The translations under genes were made by a program, and so were the position numbers. This document shows positions 20,326 to 31,267 of a DNA stretch of 64,000 nucleotides, in pieces. How positions within the stretch are numbered: position 1 is the first letter of the stretch; each line of letters begins with the position of its first letter. Source of the stretch: Sorghum bicolor (lineage: Eukaryota > Streptophyta > Magnoliopsida > Poales > Poaceae); the NCBI RefSeq assembly GCF_000003195.3, contig NC_012876.2, positions 41,976,135 to 42,040,134 on the forward strand, in the 5' to 3' direction. The notes beneath the pieces are model-generated. The model was not told the DNA's origin. It did not search any database and was given only the letters and a program-made list of their open reading frames with translations.

Positions 20326-23300
20326 TTCTTTTTTTTGGTTCACTTCTTCGATTCTGTTTATTGTTTTTATATAATAATAATAGGTTTTTCAATACATATT
20401 TTTGCTGATACAATAATATATTTATATTACACGCATATTAAGCATATATAAATGAAAATTATAGGCTTAGCTTTATAATTAAGCTTTGCCTATAATAAAA
20501 TGAATAGGCCACATAAAAAATTAAATAGATATGTAAAAGGTTTTATATATAGTTTTATAAGTACAAAATTCGTAACACATATATACATAGAGTTTTTTCT
20601 CCCAATGTCTAAAAACGATACAAATGATCATTGTTGTTTGGAATAAGAGTTTCGTTGCTGTTGAAGTGAAACTCGCCGTTTGGATTGATCACTTGCTCGC
20701 GGAGAAATCCTGCTATCGTCTCTTGGATAGCTTTGATTCGGTCTTTTTGTATGACCTTTTTCCTCAACCATTCCGTCTTTAATTTGAAATAAATAAAAAA
20801 AGGTATTAGTTATCTAAGTTATTCAATATAATTCAAGAGATAATGAAAAGAGACATGTAACGTACTCTGAGCGTCTCTGTGGGTGCTTGATTGACTTGTG
20901 CCATCATGAATTTGCACACATAATATTCACATAGATTGTTCCCCTTCTTGTCTTAAACACCACTGTAGGATATATATAAAAAATATTCACGACCACGACA
21001 ATAAGAAGGCTAAAAGTTAGCGAAAGTTTGCTAGCTAGTAAAACTTACTTGTGGATGAATTATGTTAAATGGCGCTTTACATCCACTAAGATGTTCACGG
21101 TCAATAAATCTTTCCCAAACCCAACACACAGCCAATTGTGGATCGTGAACTAATAATTACAGAGTCATATTATCATATTCTTCTAGCTGAGATCGACATT
21201 ACGTACATTTGAATAATGTTTACCATTTGTTGATAATTTTCTTATGGTTTTCTCATTGAGTCAAAGATTATCAACTGGTTCTTAGGAATTTCAATGACCA
21301 TGAGTATCCAGTGAAAGCTGTTTACACACACATATATATAGTGAGGCCTATATATAATTATATAAAACTTGTCTCGAGTAATAATAAGTAAAATAAAATA
21401 TGCATGCACTTAATAACTATATAACTCACTTGAAGTTGAAGGGGAAGAGTATTTTTGTTTTTCTTTTTGGTTCACAAAAAACCTCATAAGATTGGTACAC
21501 ACTTCTGTCTCATGAGAGGCTGTCCACACTGCCGGTGGAGCCTTGAAAACAATATAAGGGTCAACGAACCCAATACTATTGTCATTTCTGATTCTGAGCT
21601 CTCTCATTTGTTGCCTGCATATATACATACAAATCCTAAGTGTGTAAAGATTATATACATGTAATTAAAGAAGTTAGAAGTATAATAAAAAAAGAAATAC
21701 TTACAGACAAAAGCAGCTGACAAGAGATTTGTCGAGAGCGTCGAGGTGACATAATTGGTGTAATTCTTCGAATTGCACGTATATGAGGTCATCTCCATAG
21801 AAGTAGTGATGTTGTCTAATACGAACAGAAATCCAATTATCTCCCCTTTTAGACGCCTCAATGCACCATTTGTTTACTGCAAACATTTGTGTGCCGAGCT
21901 CATGTAAACGCTGAGGGTTGAATAGACTCCTGCCCGTTTCATATCTTGCCCTCCATTGATCAACAACCTCAGCTTTTTCAAATGTTTGACATCCAATAAT
22001 GGCGGCAATTTCTTCCATATTTAAACCGCTCTGTCCAAAGTAATGCTCAAGCGAGTCTAGCTCAGACAACGCTAAGGATTTCTTTGGCATCAAGTCTTCA
22101 TTTGAGTCGTATTGATTTGGCACAATCAAAGGGGGCACCAGTTTTGATACTTCTCTGAGCTATGGGACCCCCTTTCCTACTCTCTTTCTAGGCTGTGAAG
22201 ACTTGACCAGAGACCGCTCATAGTCCGAAAGTGCTAGATTTTTCTGAGCTTCTCGTTGCTTCTTTTGCTGGTCCGCCACCTTCTTCCTCAGTTCCTCTGG
22301 CTTTACATAAAAGTACAGCTTTTCTGGGTTTAGCCGCTTTTTCCTATCCTCCTTCAATTTATCAAAAAATTGTTTCACCTCAGCTTTAGATGCAGCAATT
22401 ACCTCCTCTTCACTCTTTTCATAAGGTAATTTTTCTGGTGTCTTAGCTCTCTTTGCTGAGGCATCCTTCTTTGGAGGTGGGACCGATGACTTTGGTCGTT
22501 CTTGGGCGGACCGCTTCTGACTACCTTGCTTTGGAGGCGAGGGGACCGACCGTGTGCTCTTTGGAGAGGGCGGTGCAGGCGGTGGAGGTGGTGGGGCCAA
22601 TCTTTTCGGTGTTGGAGAACGTGGTGGAGGAGTTGGAGACCTCGGTGGAGGAGGTGGAGACCGTGGTGGGGTGGTGGCGGGGTCGGTGTGGCAGCCGCAG
22701 GTGCTGGGGAGAGAACCGGACATAGGTTGGAGGAGTCCCTACGAAGAAAATAATTACAAGTTTTGTGAGCAAACGTTTTTAAATTCAATACATAATAAAT
22801 AATATAAGAAGTAAAATCACGCACAAACCTATGGTGAGGAATAATTATGAAGCGCTTGCGCCAACAAATAAACGTCTTCTCAGCTTCACCTAAGGTCTTC
22901 TCTCCGTCTCCCCCTTCTATTTCTAGAGGCACATTGCCACAACCTTTCCCAACCCTATCAACCGAGATGCTAGCATATCCACCAGGTACTGGTCGATTAT
23001 GGATTCTTGGAGTTCTCGTTCGGTCGATAGGGTTGACAACAGCGATAGCCACCTTTTTTGTTGCATTCCCAACTGGTACATGCAACTCACAGGTAGTAAA
23101 AGCCTCTGTTACATCATCCACAGGGAACTGTAGCTTCGTGTCATCCTGAATGGTTGGTACTTCCGTGGATGCGGAGCTGCTTTTCAACTAGCCTGGGTGG
23201 TTAACGTTGACCTCGGGCTGTGATGTACCTTGCCCTTTCGTCATTTGACTAAGTGCTGCTTGCACTTGCCTTTGAATCTCCGCCTGCATCCATTCTTCAC

Positions 23301-24285
23301 GAGCTTTCTCGCGCTCTTCTGACTGCAGAACAAAAGCTTCCAGCCGGCGGATCTGCTCTGCCTCCTCATCCTTCTTTCTCTGGCAGCTTCTGTAGGTATC
23401 TTGATCAGCTCGGAATGATTGCAGCCACGGAACTGCCCCATAGCCTCTCGTACGCCCACCGTGCTCAGGATTTTCAAGCGCATAGGTGAGTTCATCGTTC
23501 TCCCTGTTAGGCCTGAACTCACCAGACTGAACCACCTCTCCTGCACGGACTAGTCTCTCTGCTGCTCTAGAGATTTCTTGGCCCCAAACTAGCGCCCCGG
23601 TGTCTGGGTCCACGCTTCCCCCATGACCGTAGAACCAATGCTTGGAGCGCTCGCTCCAGTTCTTTGCTATTGTCTTGGGTGTGACCCCCTAGCAAGCATC
23701 TCCTGTTCCATTCGGTCCCACTTAGGAACTGCACTCTTATAACCACCTGATCCCATAAGATGGTGGTATGTCTTTTTACTTGCATTCTCTTTGTTTCTAA
23801 TGGCTCGTTCCTCGCCCTCTTCTGATGTTTTGTACTGCACGAAGTCATCCCAAAAGGCCCTCATCTTTACATATTGCTTGAGGTTGAAATTTGGAGTATC
23901 GTTTTTCTTGACAAATTTATTGTACAAAGACTTCTTCCAATTCTGGAACAGTACCGCCATCTTCTTCATAGTCCAGTCATAAATTCGCACCTTCAACTCT
24001 TCCTCGTTGGTGTCGAAGGTGAAAACGTCTATGACAGCTTTCCAAACTAACTCCTTGTCACGATCAGAGACAAAACTGATTTCAGGAGCACCTCGCTTCT
24101 CTCTCCATTCATGAGCACTGATCGGTATTTGATCTCTCACAAGCTATCCACAGTGACTAACATATTTATTTGCATGTTCACCATGTGGTCTGCCTGTAGC
24201 TATCTCAAACTCGGAGATTACATAGCGGCCCTCCAACGGCTTCTTTGGCCCTCATGGAGGTACGCTTCTCCCTGTAGAGGTCGAT

Positions 24286-25824
24286 TGTTGACGGTCCTTA
24301 ATGCTCACACTTAACCGTGAACTAATCATGAAAAAGGATCCAAATGCATCCGACACCTAGACTTAGGGTTTCATCTAACAGATTTTTACGAGTTTTGGTG
24401 TTTGTCTATTTCTGCAGGGGGTTATAAGGAAATACGAAGGAAAGGCCCACACATTAGGTTTACATAGAGAATTAATGTGTGCGGTAATTTTTCATAATCA
24501 GGAAGACTCTAGAAGCAACTCGACCGAAGCGGAGCCGAGACGGGCCCGGGGCCGGGGCGCCCGCCCTTGATCCTAGGGCGCCCGCCCTGGTACAAGCACC
24601 AACCACAGAATGGAGTACACCATTACAAAGATCTCGTCGAGCTAATCGAAATGCATATATTATTTGCTATATTTGGAGTTCAGAATCAAGAGATATTAAT
24701 AAAAGGACTCCACATAAAAGAGGTGCGGGATTAATTGGGCCCAAATCAGATTTTGGTCCATTAAGGCCTATGTGCATTTTAATGAGATATGGTGGAAAGT
24801 TTAGTACCACATCGCATGCTGAACCAAAAAGGCACAAAGGAGGAGGCTATATAAGCAAGGCCCCTAGCCCCTGGAGGAGTACACATCATTATAGAGTTGA
24901 GAGGTGCCCTCGAAGGATAACCTTTCAACTATAGAGAATTAGGGCTAGACATTCCAATGTAGTAGATTAGTTCTAGTCGGGAGTTAGGGAGAGCGGAGCT
25001 GCACTTCGTTTCTGGAGAAGTCTTCAGAGTTTTGGTATGTCTTTATATTTATTGTAGGACTTATGCATTAATATATTTATCTTCTCTATTTACTTTTATG
25101 CCTTAATATATTTATCTTCTCTATTTACTTTTATGCCTTTATATTTATTGTAGGACTTATGCATTAATATTATTATCGAGTAGTGTAGTTGTTATATTTT
25201 GGCATAGGATCTCCGTTCGCATCGAGTGCTCTAGTTATTCATGGTAATTAGAGTAGTAATCGTTAGTGTAGACGTGGTGTCTATACTAGAGGTTACCTGA
25301 GGTTGCACCTAGTCCTGCGGATTGTTGTGGTAGCCCTAGGGTAGTGACAGCCCTAACGGTCGACGTATTCCACCTCGTTCGGATCGGTGTTTGTAGGACC
25401 GTAGTCAGAGCTTCCCAGCCCCCTTCCAGTTCTCTTTCTGTGGTTGGTGTTCTGATGTCCCAAAGTGCTAATATGGGATTGCTATATCTATTCATTCTTT
25501 GTTATCATAGAACTGAAGTAATAGAGAAGTATACAGGAACCTAGGTCTCTCCCGTTGTCCTCCCGCTATGGCTATCTACGCATTTATCATAGAATTCTCA
25601 CCTTTATATTATTACCTATCATATATCTTTACCCCTACTTTAGTCTAGTTGGTTTATTAAATTAGTAGATGCATGATAGTAAGTTATCAGATTCTTTGAC
25701 CTTAGCTTCCTAGTGGTAAAATATAAATAACGGTACCTGGAATACTCCCGGTAAAATGCTACGATGATGTTCTGTGCACTTGCAGAATTTTTCTTATTCT
25801 TATTGCACTTAACAAATGTCAACA
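24286..25824 (+). repeat. 5' LTR of E (1539 bp)
   Basis: It begins TGTTGACGGTCC and ends AATGTCAACA. TATATAA lies at 24848-24854 and is followed by a segment (cccctggaggag ... gtgccctcgaagga) also found in the LTR of C. A local duplication of ttaatatatttatcttctct units at ~25041-25170 makes it longer than C's LTR. Confidence 0.85.
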
Positions 25825-25832
25825 AGGATTTT

Positions 25833-25850
25833 TGGCATCGTTGCCGGGGA
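25833..25850 (+). promoter_or_regulatory. primer-binding site of E (tRNA-Asp-like)
   Basis: TGGCATCGTTGCCGGGGA lies eight bases after the LTR end. The Athila PBS, complementary to tRNA-Asp, is TGGCGCCGTTGCCGGGGA; the two differences are transitions. It supports the Athila-group call and the plus orientation. Confidence 0.75.
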
Positions 25851-28800
25851 AGCAATTGGTGTGAAGATTTTGATAATGATCTTGATGTCTGCTAATTTAA
25901 TGTATCACTAGCTTTAGTAGGTTTATTGTATTTATCTTTTCTACATTTGTTTTTATTTATTTCTCCATAACATATTTATCTTTCTGTATTATTATTGCAT
26001 TAGAAAATATAATAAAAATATTTTATATAACTCATTGCATCTGAAATACTAAAACCTCATGTGAATAAATTGTGTGGTGTGTAAAAGCCCACATGGATAT
26101 TCACCGTGGTAGAATAAATAAATATATATATAAAAATGCATTCATCCTGTTCTATTTCCTTTTTGCTTCATAGAAAGATTAAAACCCAAAAAACATATAT
26201 ATATATATATTGAAAAAATAGATCTTGTTGAAACTCTGCTTAGAAAAAGAATTAAAAAAAATCTAAAAAGCTTGGACAACTAAGGCTTAAGTGGCCAACT
26301 ACTAATGTTTAATCTGTGCCACAAGTTTTGTTGTCTATTTGAGTTTAACATGATTTAAAGAGAGAATCCCCAATGATCAAGATATCTTCATCAACTTGGA
26401 AGCGCTGCAATCATCACTGATATTTTGAAGCTCAAGAATATTGAAGAACATCTGTGTTGTGTAGATTCAAGATTAAAGACTATGTCAACATTCAGCTTGG
26501 GGAAAGCAATCCCGTTATCTTCGTGATTCAGGCTTGAAGTAAAAGAGTGAAGAATAACAACAAGAATGGAGATAAAGAAGGAGACACATGAAGTTTAACA
26601 ATTTGCACAAGAAAGACATAGCTTGAGAGATAATCCAAGGAACGAGATGAAGAGTGCCACGAACAAGATCACAACCATTGAGAAAGAAAAGCTTCCACAA
26701 GGTGATATTGTACCATCACTCTTCAATTAAGGTAACATCTTAAGGTATGTGACTGTCACTGTTATAAGCTTCTCCTTGATTCTGGCATGCACATGGATAA
26801 CAAGACAAACATGTATGATTTATAACTCCAAATTAACCAACCCAAATGATTCAACATGTTTAGTCCTTTAATCTTTGTTTCCGGTACTACCTTCTTGATC
26901 CCACACTCTTAACCATATGAGCTAAAATGTTGCAGATCCGATCTTTGGAAAATGATAGTAATGTAAAGAAAAAACATTTACTTAGATAGATTATCTTTCC
27001 ATAAGGTTGAGTGATCTGATCTGAAAAATGTTTTAAATGCTACACTCATGACCTTATCATCTATCAACTTTGTCTTGCTCGCTATGCTTAAGGGTAGAGA
27101 AGAACAAATACACTTTTGGTTCTGTTGGTGTTTTTCACCAACAGGGCCCATACACTTGATATCTGTCTTGTCTCTATGACAGAATACACTTTGAGCAAAA
27201 CATAGAGGAGTTTTCCAACTCCCAGACTCTACCAAGTGAAGGACCTGGATCTACGAGCACAAACACACTTAGGAGGATGTTGCCAACGCCGCACTTCGAA
27301 CTGTTGGGCAAACGAAAAACATGGGTGACACCGTATCAAGAGGTGCAGATGTCAAGGTCCACACCTAACTCAAATGACGCACCTAAAGAATGAACACGGT
27401 GAGAAGTCTTGTTCAGAAGACTTAAAACATTGAACTCTCGCCGAAAGGTAAAATCGGTAGTTATCCATATTTATCCTTTCTGCATTCCCTTTTTTCTTAA
27501 ATTATTTACTTTCCTTAAATAGCTTGTTAGTTAATCATGCTATCTTGAAAAGAAAATAAAAATGTTAAAAACAGTAAGCCCCATGTGAGTATGCTCGTGG
27601 CATAAAACCCATTCACTGTGATGGCGTAAAAATAAAATAAATATATTCTTGTCTTGTAAAAATGAAAATATAAAAATAAATTTATGATCCTACTAAAGAG
27701 AGTAATATTTATTAGAGGAAGCTCAACATGATAAAGGCTAAGAGATTTTATGCTAACACTTAACCAGTTTCACAAAGCTTTGTTCTCTATTTGAGCTCCA
27801 CAAAATTCAAGGATCAAGGAAGACTAGCAGACGGAGGATATCTTAATCGCTATTAGGGTGCTGCCAACATTCAAATACACCTACACCACCTTCTAGCTAC
27901 ATCAGAAGAAATTACGTTAAAATCCAGCTTGGGGGAGAGCACCCCCATTTATCCACCTAAGTATTTCTACTCACATTTATACTTTACTCAAATAATAAAA
28001 AATGCATAATCATAAAAGCTCAATTAAACATTTTGTGGTTATATATAACTTTGCTTAGTTTGCTAAATAAATAAATAAAGTGTCTATGCCAAACTGAACT
28101 TCAATGACAAACTCTTACATGGATATGATGAATAGTTGCTCTGCCAAGTACCTAGTTTTCAAATTTGAGCTCTCCCTCAAGTTTAGGCATAACTGTTATA
28201 ATTTAAAGCTTCCTCTAAACCTGAATTTGTGGGAAGAGTACCTGATCAAAAGTCTAAGTCGTTAACAGATATGATATGGGAAGGTTGAGCTGCTGTTTAT
28301 CTGTTCCTAGAGATGCTAGAATTATGGAGAATTTTATCTTTGAAAATCTTTAAAATGTTGCATGATGAGTTCCTGTATGATGAGAGTTTAAAATCCTACC
28401 ACAGCCATATATACAAGCTTATTAGACTATAAACCATACATTTACCTTTTACTTCTTATGAGCATTGAGTGTGGTCAAGCTGTGTAGACCCTTAGGAGCT
28501 TGTCATGCGGTTAAAATCAAGATTCACTTGCACGTTCACTCATACATGCTGCTTCTACTCCAGAAGTACGCATCCACATACATCCACTCATTTCCTTATC
28601 CAGATTCACCCAAAATTATTCTACTCCTATCTAGGAGAGAATAGCCAATAACATTATCCTATCCCTGTTATTCCCCGTGAAATAAATGCTCGAGATATTT
28701 TGGTTACTACCACTTGCTACATTATTCCAGGAGGGTGAGTGCTATAAAAAAAGTGAATACGAGGAAATAAAAAGGGGCAAGACCCCGAAACCTCGAAAAA

Positions 28801-29587
28801 AAAGAGAGAAAAAGTGAGACGAGAGGTAAAAATAGAAAAGAGTGTCCGACAGTACAATTAGGGGTACAAGATACCCACCTGAGAGAAAAGAAAAATAAAA
28901 TATAGAGCGTCTCATTTCCCTCAAAATGCCTCAAGTGCAAGAAAGGTATGTACCCCCTCAAAAGAGCAAAAATAGAATTAGACTTTCACCATTATTTTCA
29001 CCATTATCACCATTCATTCGCCACACATGCACATCTTGATTTGACTAATTGACTTATTCTTCTAGATCCATGGTTTGACTATGCAATAAGTGTCTTGTAA
29101 GTATGTATTAGCTGTCTCCCACCTATGAGCTCCACATATCAAAACCTTATTAGAGTAGGGTGAGAGAGAAGGCAATACCACTATGCCTCATACCAAAAAT
29201 ACCACATACTTTGAGAGAAGGAATACACCATTACTGCCTTGGTAAGGATCTAGAAATACCACAAAAGAGAGACTAGAGAGAGTCATACAAGGAATCTTTG
29301 AGTTTTATTTGAAAAACTGCAAAAACTCCAGAGCTATAGTTAATCGAAGAACAAGAGACATGGCGCTTAACTGGACCATTCTATCTTTTAACTGCTCAAG
29401 ACATAAGTGATGGTTGCAAGCCCCATGGTGGAAAGTAAAATGAGTAAGTTTAAATCTTAACAGTTTACTCTAACCCAGAGATGAGATCTTGTTTGAACGC
29501 ATGTGTACCTTTAAAGCATGAAACCACTGCAGAAACTCTTGAGTCCATCTTTGCTCAGGGACGAGCAAAGGTTAAGCTTAGAGAGCT
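25851..29587 (+). other. non-coding interior of E, two diverged copies of one module
   Basis: No ORF of credible length or motif. Two stretches share an order of signals: ~25960-26520 and ~27480-27950 each run from tatttatc-ttctg through a catgtgagt/catggatattc ... cactgtgat segment and ttgt-ctatttgag to cagcttgggg at ~26498 or ~27922. The 3' part (27900-29587) matches C's interior in reverse. The motif tgctcagggacgagcaaagg near 29550 lies just before the 3' LTR. Confidence 0.55.
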
Positions 29588-29732
29588 TATTGACGGTCCT
29601 TAATGCTCACATTTAACCGTCAACTAATCAAGTAAGTCTAAAACCTAATGAATGTCAACATTATATATGTTTACATTTACACGGCGCTTGTGGAATTTTT
29701 CTTATTCTTATTGCACTTAACGAATGTCAACA
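29588..29732 (+). repeat. 3' LTR of E, reduced to 145 bp with filler DNA
   Basis: The first ~40 bases (TATTGACGGTCC onward) and the last ~50 (ttcttattgcacttaacgaa to TCAACA) match the two ends of the 5' LTR; about 1.4 kb between is missing. In its place, ~29625-29682 resembles CACTA sequence lying just downstream at ~29783-29840 (aatcaagtaagtctaaaacc, atatatgtttacatttaca). This looks like copied filler from end-joining repair. Confidence 0.75.
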
Positions 29733-30048
29733 TCGATCCAGAAGGCTACACGTAGATATAGAAACAAAAATACTAAATTAATAATCAAGTAAGTCTAAAA
29801 CCTAATGTAACAGATGCATTATATATGTTTACATTTACATACCATGCCGTTATTCCTTCTTGTTGCACGACATGTTTTTGCTCAGGCACATTGCCCTCTT
29901 GTTGCTCAGGGGCATTGCCCTCTTGTTGCTCAGTCGGATTGTCTTGCATGATCTCGTTGTAATCAATAAAGTACTAACTACCATCGTCGATCATACTTTG
30001 AATGACATCTTCCATATATTCAGGATCATCGTGAGGACGGTCGGCCAT

Positions 30049-30493
30049 TTCTATATATATATATATATAAGAATGAAAGTGCTGGAGTGCTCCAAAAAAT
30101 AATACTAGAATCTTTTAAGCCAAGTAATAGACTAGAATAATTTACAAAAAATAATACTAGAATAATAGTACAAACAACAATATATACAAAACACCAGAAA
30201 ATAAATTAAAATATATATTAGAGACTTATATACTACTAGTACTGCTACAAATGAAAGTGCTGGAGTGCTCCAAAAAATAATACTAAAATAATACAAGAAT
30301 AATATACTAGAAAAATAATACTATAAAATAATACAAGAATAATATACTACAAATATATACTAAAAATATACTACTACAAATAATATACTATAGTACTACA
30401 AAATAATACAAGAATAATATTAATATACTACAAATATATACTAGCATAATATAATTTATAACAGGTCAAAACACTACACTTATACTAAAAAGT
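30049..30493. repeat. AT-rich, low-complexity 5' flank of the CACTA gene
   Basis: A (TA)n run at ~30052-30068, many aataatactagaata-like units, and a direct repeat atgaaagtgctggagtgctc at ~30073 and ~30251. No gene. It contains cactacac near 30470 but no clear CACTA terminus. It ends at A1, whose expected left target copy is aaagt (30489-30493). Confidence 0.5.
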
Positions 30494-31220
30494 TGTTGAC
30501 ACCGTTTTTGGACACGTATCTTTGGGCATGCGTCTGGAGTTAATAAGATGTAGATCGGTAGGTCGAAGAGTAGTGACTAGTCTACAGGAGAGTTGCCGAT
30601 GAGGGTTGATGCCGATGGAAAAGCAGCCAAATACAACTAAGTCCAAGGGTGGTGATGCGTTCATACCGATGGCCAATGCTGATGGTTGCCATCGGCTGTG
30701 AAGGGCAGTTTGCCGATAACTCTGAAGAAAGCGCAGGGGTTGCCGATTGACTCAGGATGGGATGCCGATTGATCATGGAGGATAGATTAGCGTTTTCCTT
30801 AGTTATCAGAATTCGTTTTGTATACGGATTCCATTTAATTTGGAATTCGAGTTCTAGTCGTGTCTGGTTGTAGCTCTTTGGACAGGGTATAAATGTAGAC
30901 CCTAGGGCAATGTACTGAATCATCTATCAATCAATCAAACACAAGTTTTTACTCATATTCCAGCACCTACTTTTTTCGCAAACTTCGTCATATTTTATTT
31001 TTTACTACGAGTTCTTAAGAATTCGTCGAGTCAAACTCGGCGTGTTCTCAAGTTCCACGCGAACACCTCTTGGCCGTGACATCCGGGCGCATCGCTGTTG
31101 TCGGGACCAAAGTGTTCGAGTTACCACCTTCGTCGATTGTAAGGTCAAATCGGCTGGCACGCCTTAACGTTGAATCAGGTATTAGCCCTTTGTGTTTGCA
31201 GATCAGCTTTTGCACCAACA
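30494..31220 (+). repeat. 5' LTR of A1 (727 bp)
   Basis: TGTTGACACC at the start, CACCAACA at the end, TATAAAT at 30888-30894. The U3 part (30595-30770) contains six GCCGAT/ATCGGC hexamers in ~175 bases. The preceding bases aaagt are the expected left target copy; the right copy is not in the window. Confidence 0.75.
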
Positions 31221-31227
31221 CATCTTT

Positions 31228-31245
31228 TGGCACGCCCGGTGGGAC
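31228..31245 (+). promoter_or_regulatory. primer-binding site of A1
   Basis: TGGCACGCCCGGTGGGAC lies seven bases after the LTR end. It resembles the TGGCGCGCC-type PBS of Tat elements (B has TGGCGCGCCAGGTAGGGG). I believe that class is assigned to tRNA-Arg, from memory only. Confidence 0.6.
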
Positions 31246-31267
31246 AGATTCAAGATCAAGATCAACA

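Larger units (their letters stand above)
24286..29732 (+). mobile_element. non-autonomous Athila-like LTR retrotransposon (E)
   Basis: The 5' LTR is 24286-25824, the PBS 25833-25850, a non-coding internal region follows, and a heavily deleted 3' LTR is 29588-29732. The 5-bp target duplication tcgat is perfect (24281-24285 and 29733-29737), so both outer ends are original. It lies in exon 2 of the CACTA gene. No gag or pol motif can be found in the 3.8 kb interior, so it would depend on another element's proteins. It is the same family as C (60766-64000). Confidence 0.85.
20600..30048 (-). pseudogene. CACTA TNP1-like gene (Transposase_24) with C-terminal Ulp1/C48 protease domain
   Basis: The multi-exon gene is read on the minus strand. 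Exon 1 (30048-29843) starts MADRPHDDPEYMED and contains three QQEGN-type repeats; its TAG at 29986-29984 is a likely CAG-to-TAG change. Exon 2 is split by element E and resumes at 24285 with GRYVISEFEIATGRPHGE. Then come the Transposase_24-like region (24140-23667; HEWREKRGAPEIS, SGGYKSAVPKWDRME), a charged stretch, and a proline-rich region (22723-22480; PPPRSPTPPPRSPTP). The C terminus is Ulp1-like: a segment near 22138-21700, HLSGCKAPFNIIHP near 21070, WILMVIEIPKNQLIIFDS near 21290, and NLCEYYVCKFMMAQ near 20910 with a catalytic-type Cys. Ulp1 domains fused to CACTA proteins are known; their role is not settled. Stops and the E insertion make it a pseudogene. Confidence 0.75.
20084..30493 (-). 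mobile_element. CACTA (En/Spm-type) DNA transposon, right end lost
   Basis: The left terminus is CACTGCTGC at 20084, preceded by gtc (a 3-bp duplication would be expected) and followed by subterminal palindromes typical of grass CACTA elements. The gene inside runs right to left, from ATG at 30048 to about 20600. The right terminus is not found before 30493, where the Tat element A1 begins, so A1 probably inserted inside it. Element E (24286-29732) splits it. I see no TNP2/DDE-type transposase, so this is probably not an autonomous copy. Confidence 0.75.

Noticed and set aside
28722..28961. Phe/Leu-rich ORF as a membrane protein
   Set aside because: Low-complexity pyrimidine strand of E's interior; the same composition recurs in C at 62633-62844, with no conserved residues.
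29860..30102. Leu-rich plus-strand ORF as a small membrane protein
   Set aside because: It is the reverse complement of the CACTA exon 1 QQEGN repeats.
30460..30480. cactacac as the right terminus of the CACTA element
   Set aside because: The expected inverted match to the left end and subterminal repeats are not present; the end was probably displaced by A1.
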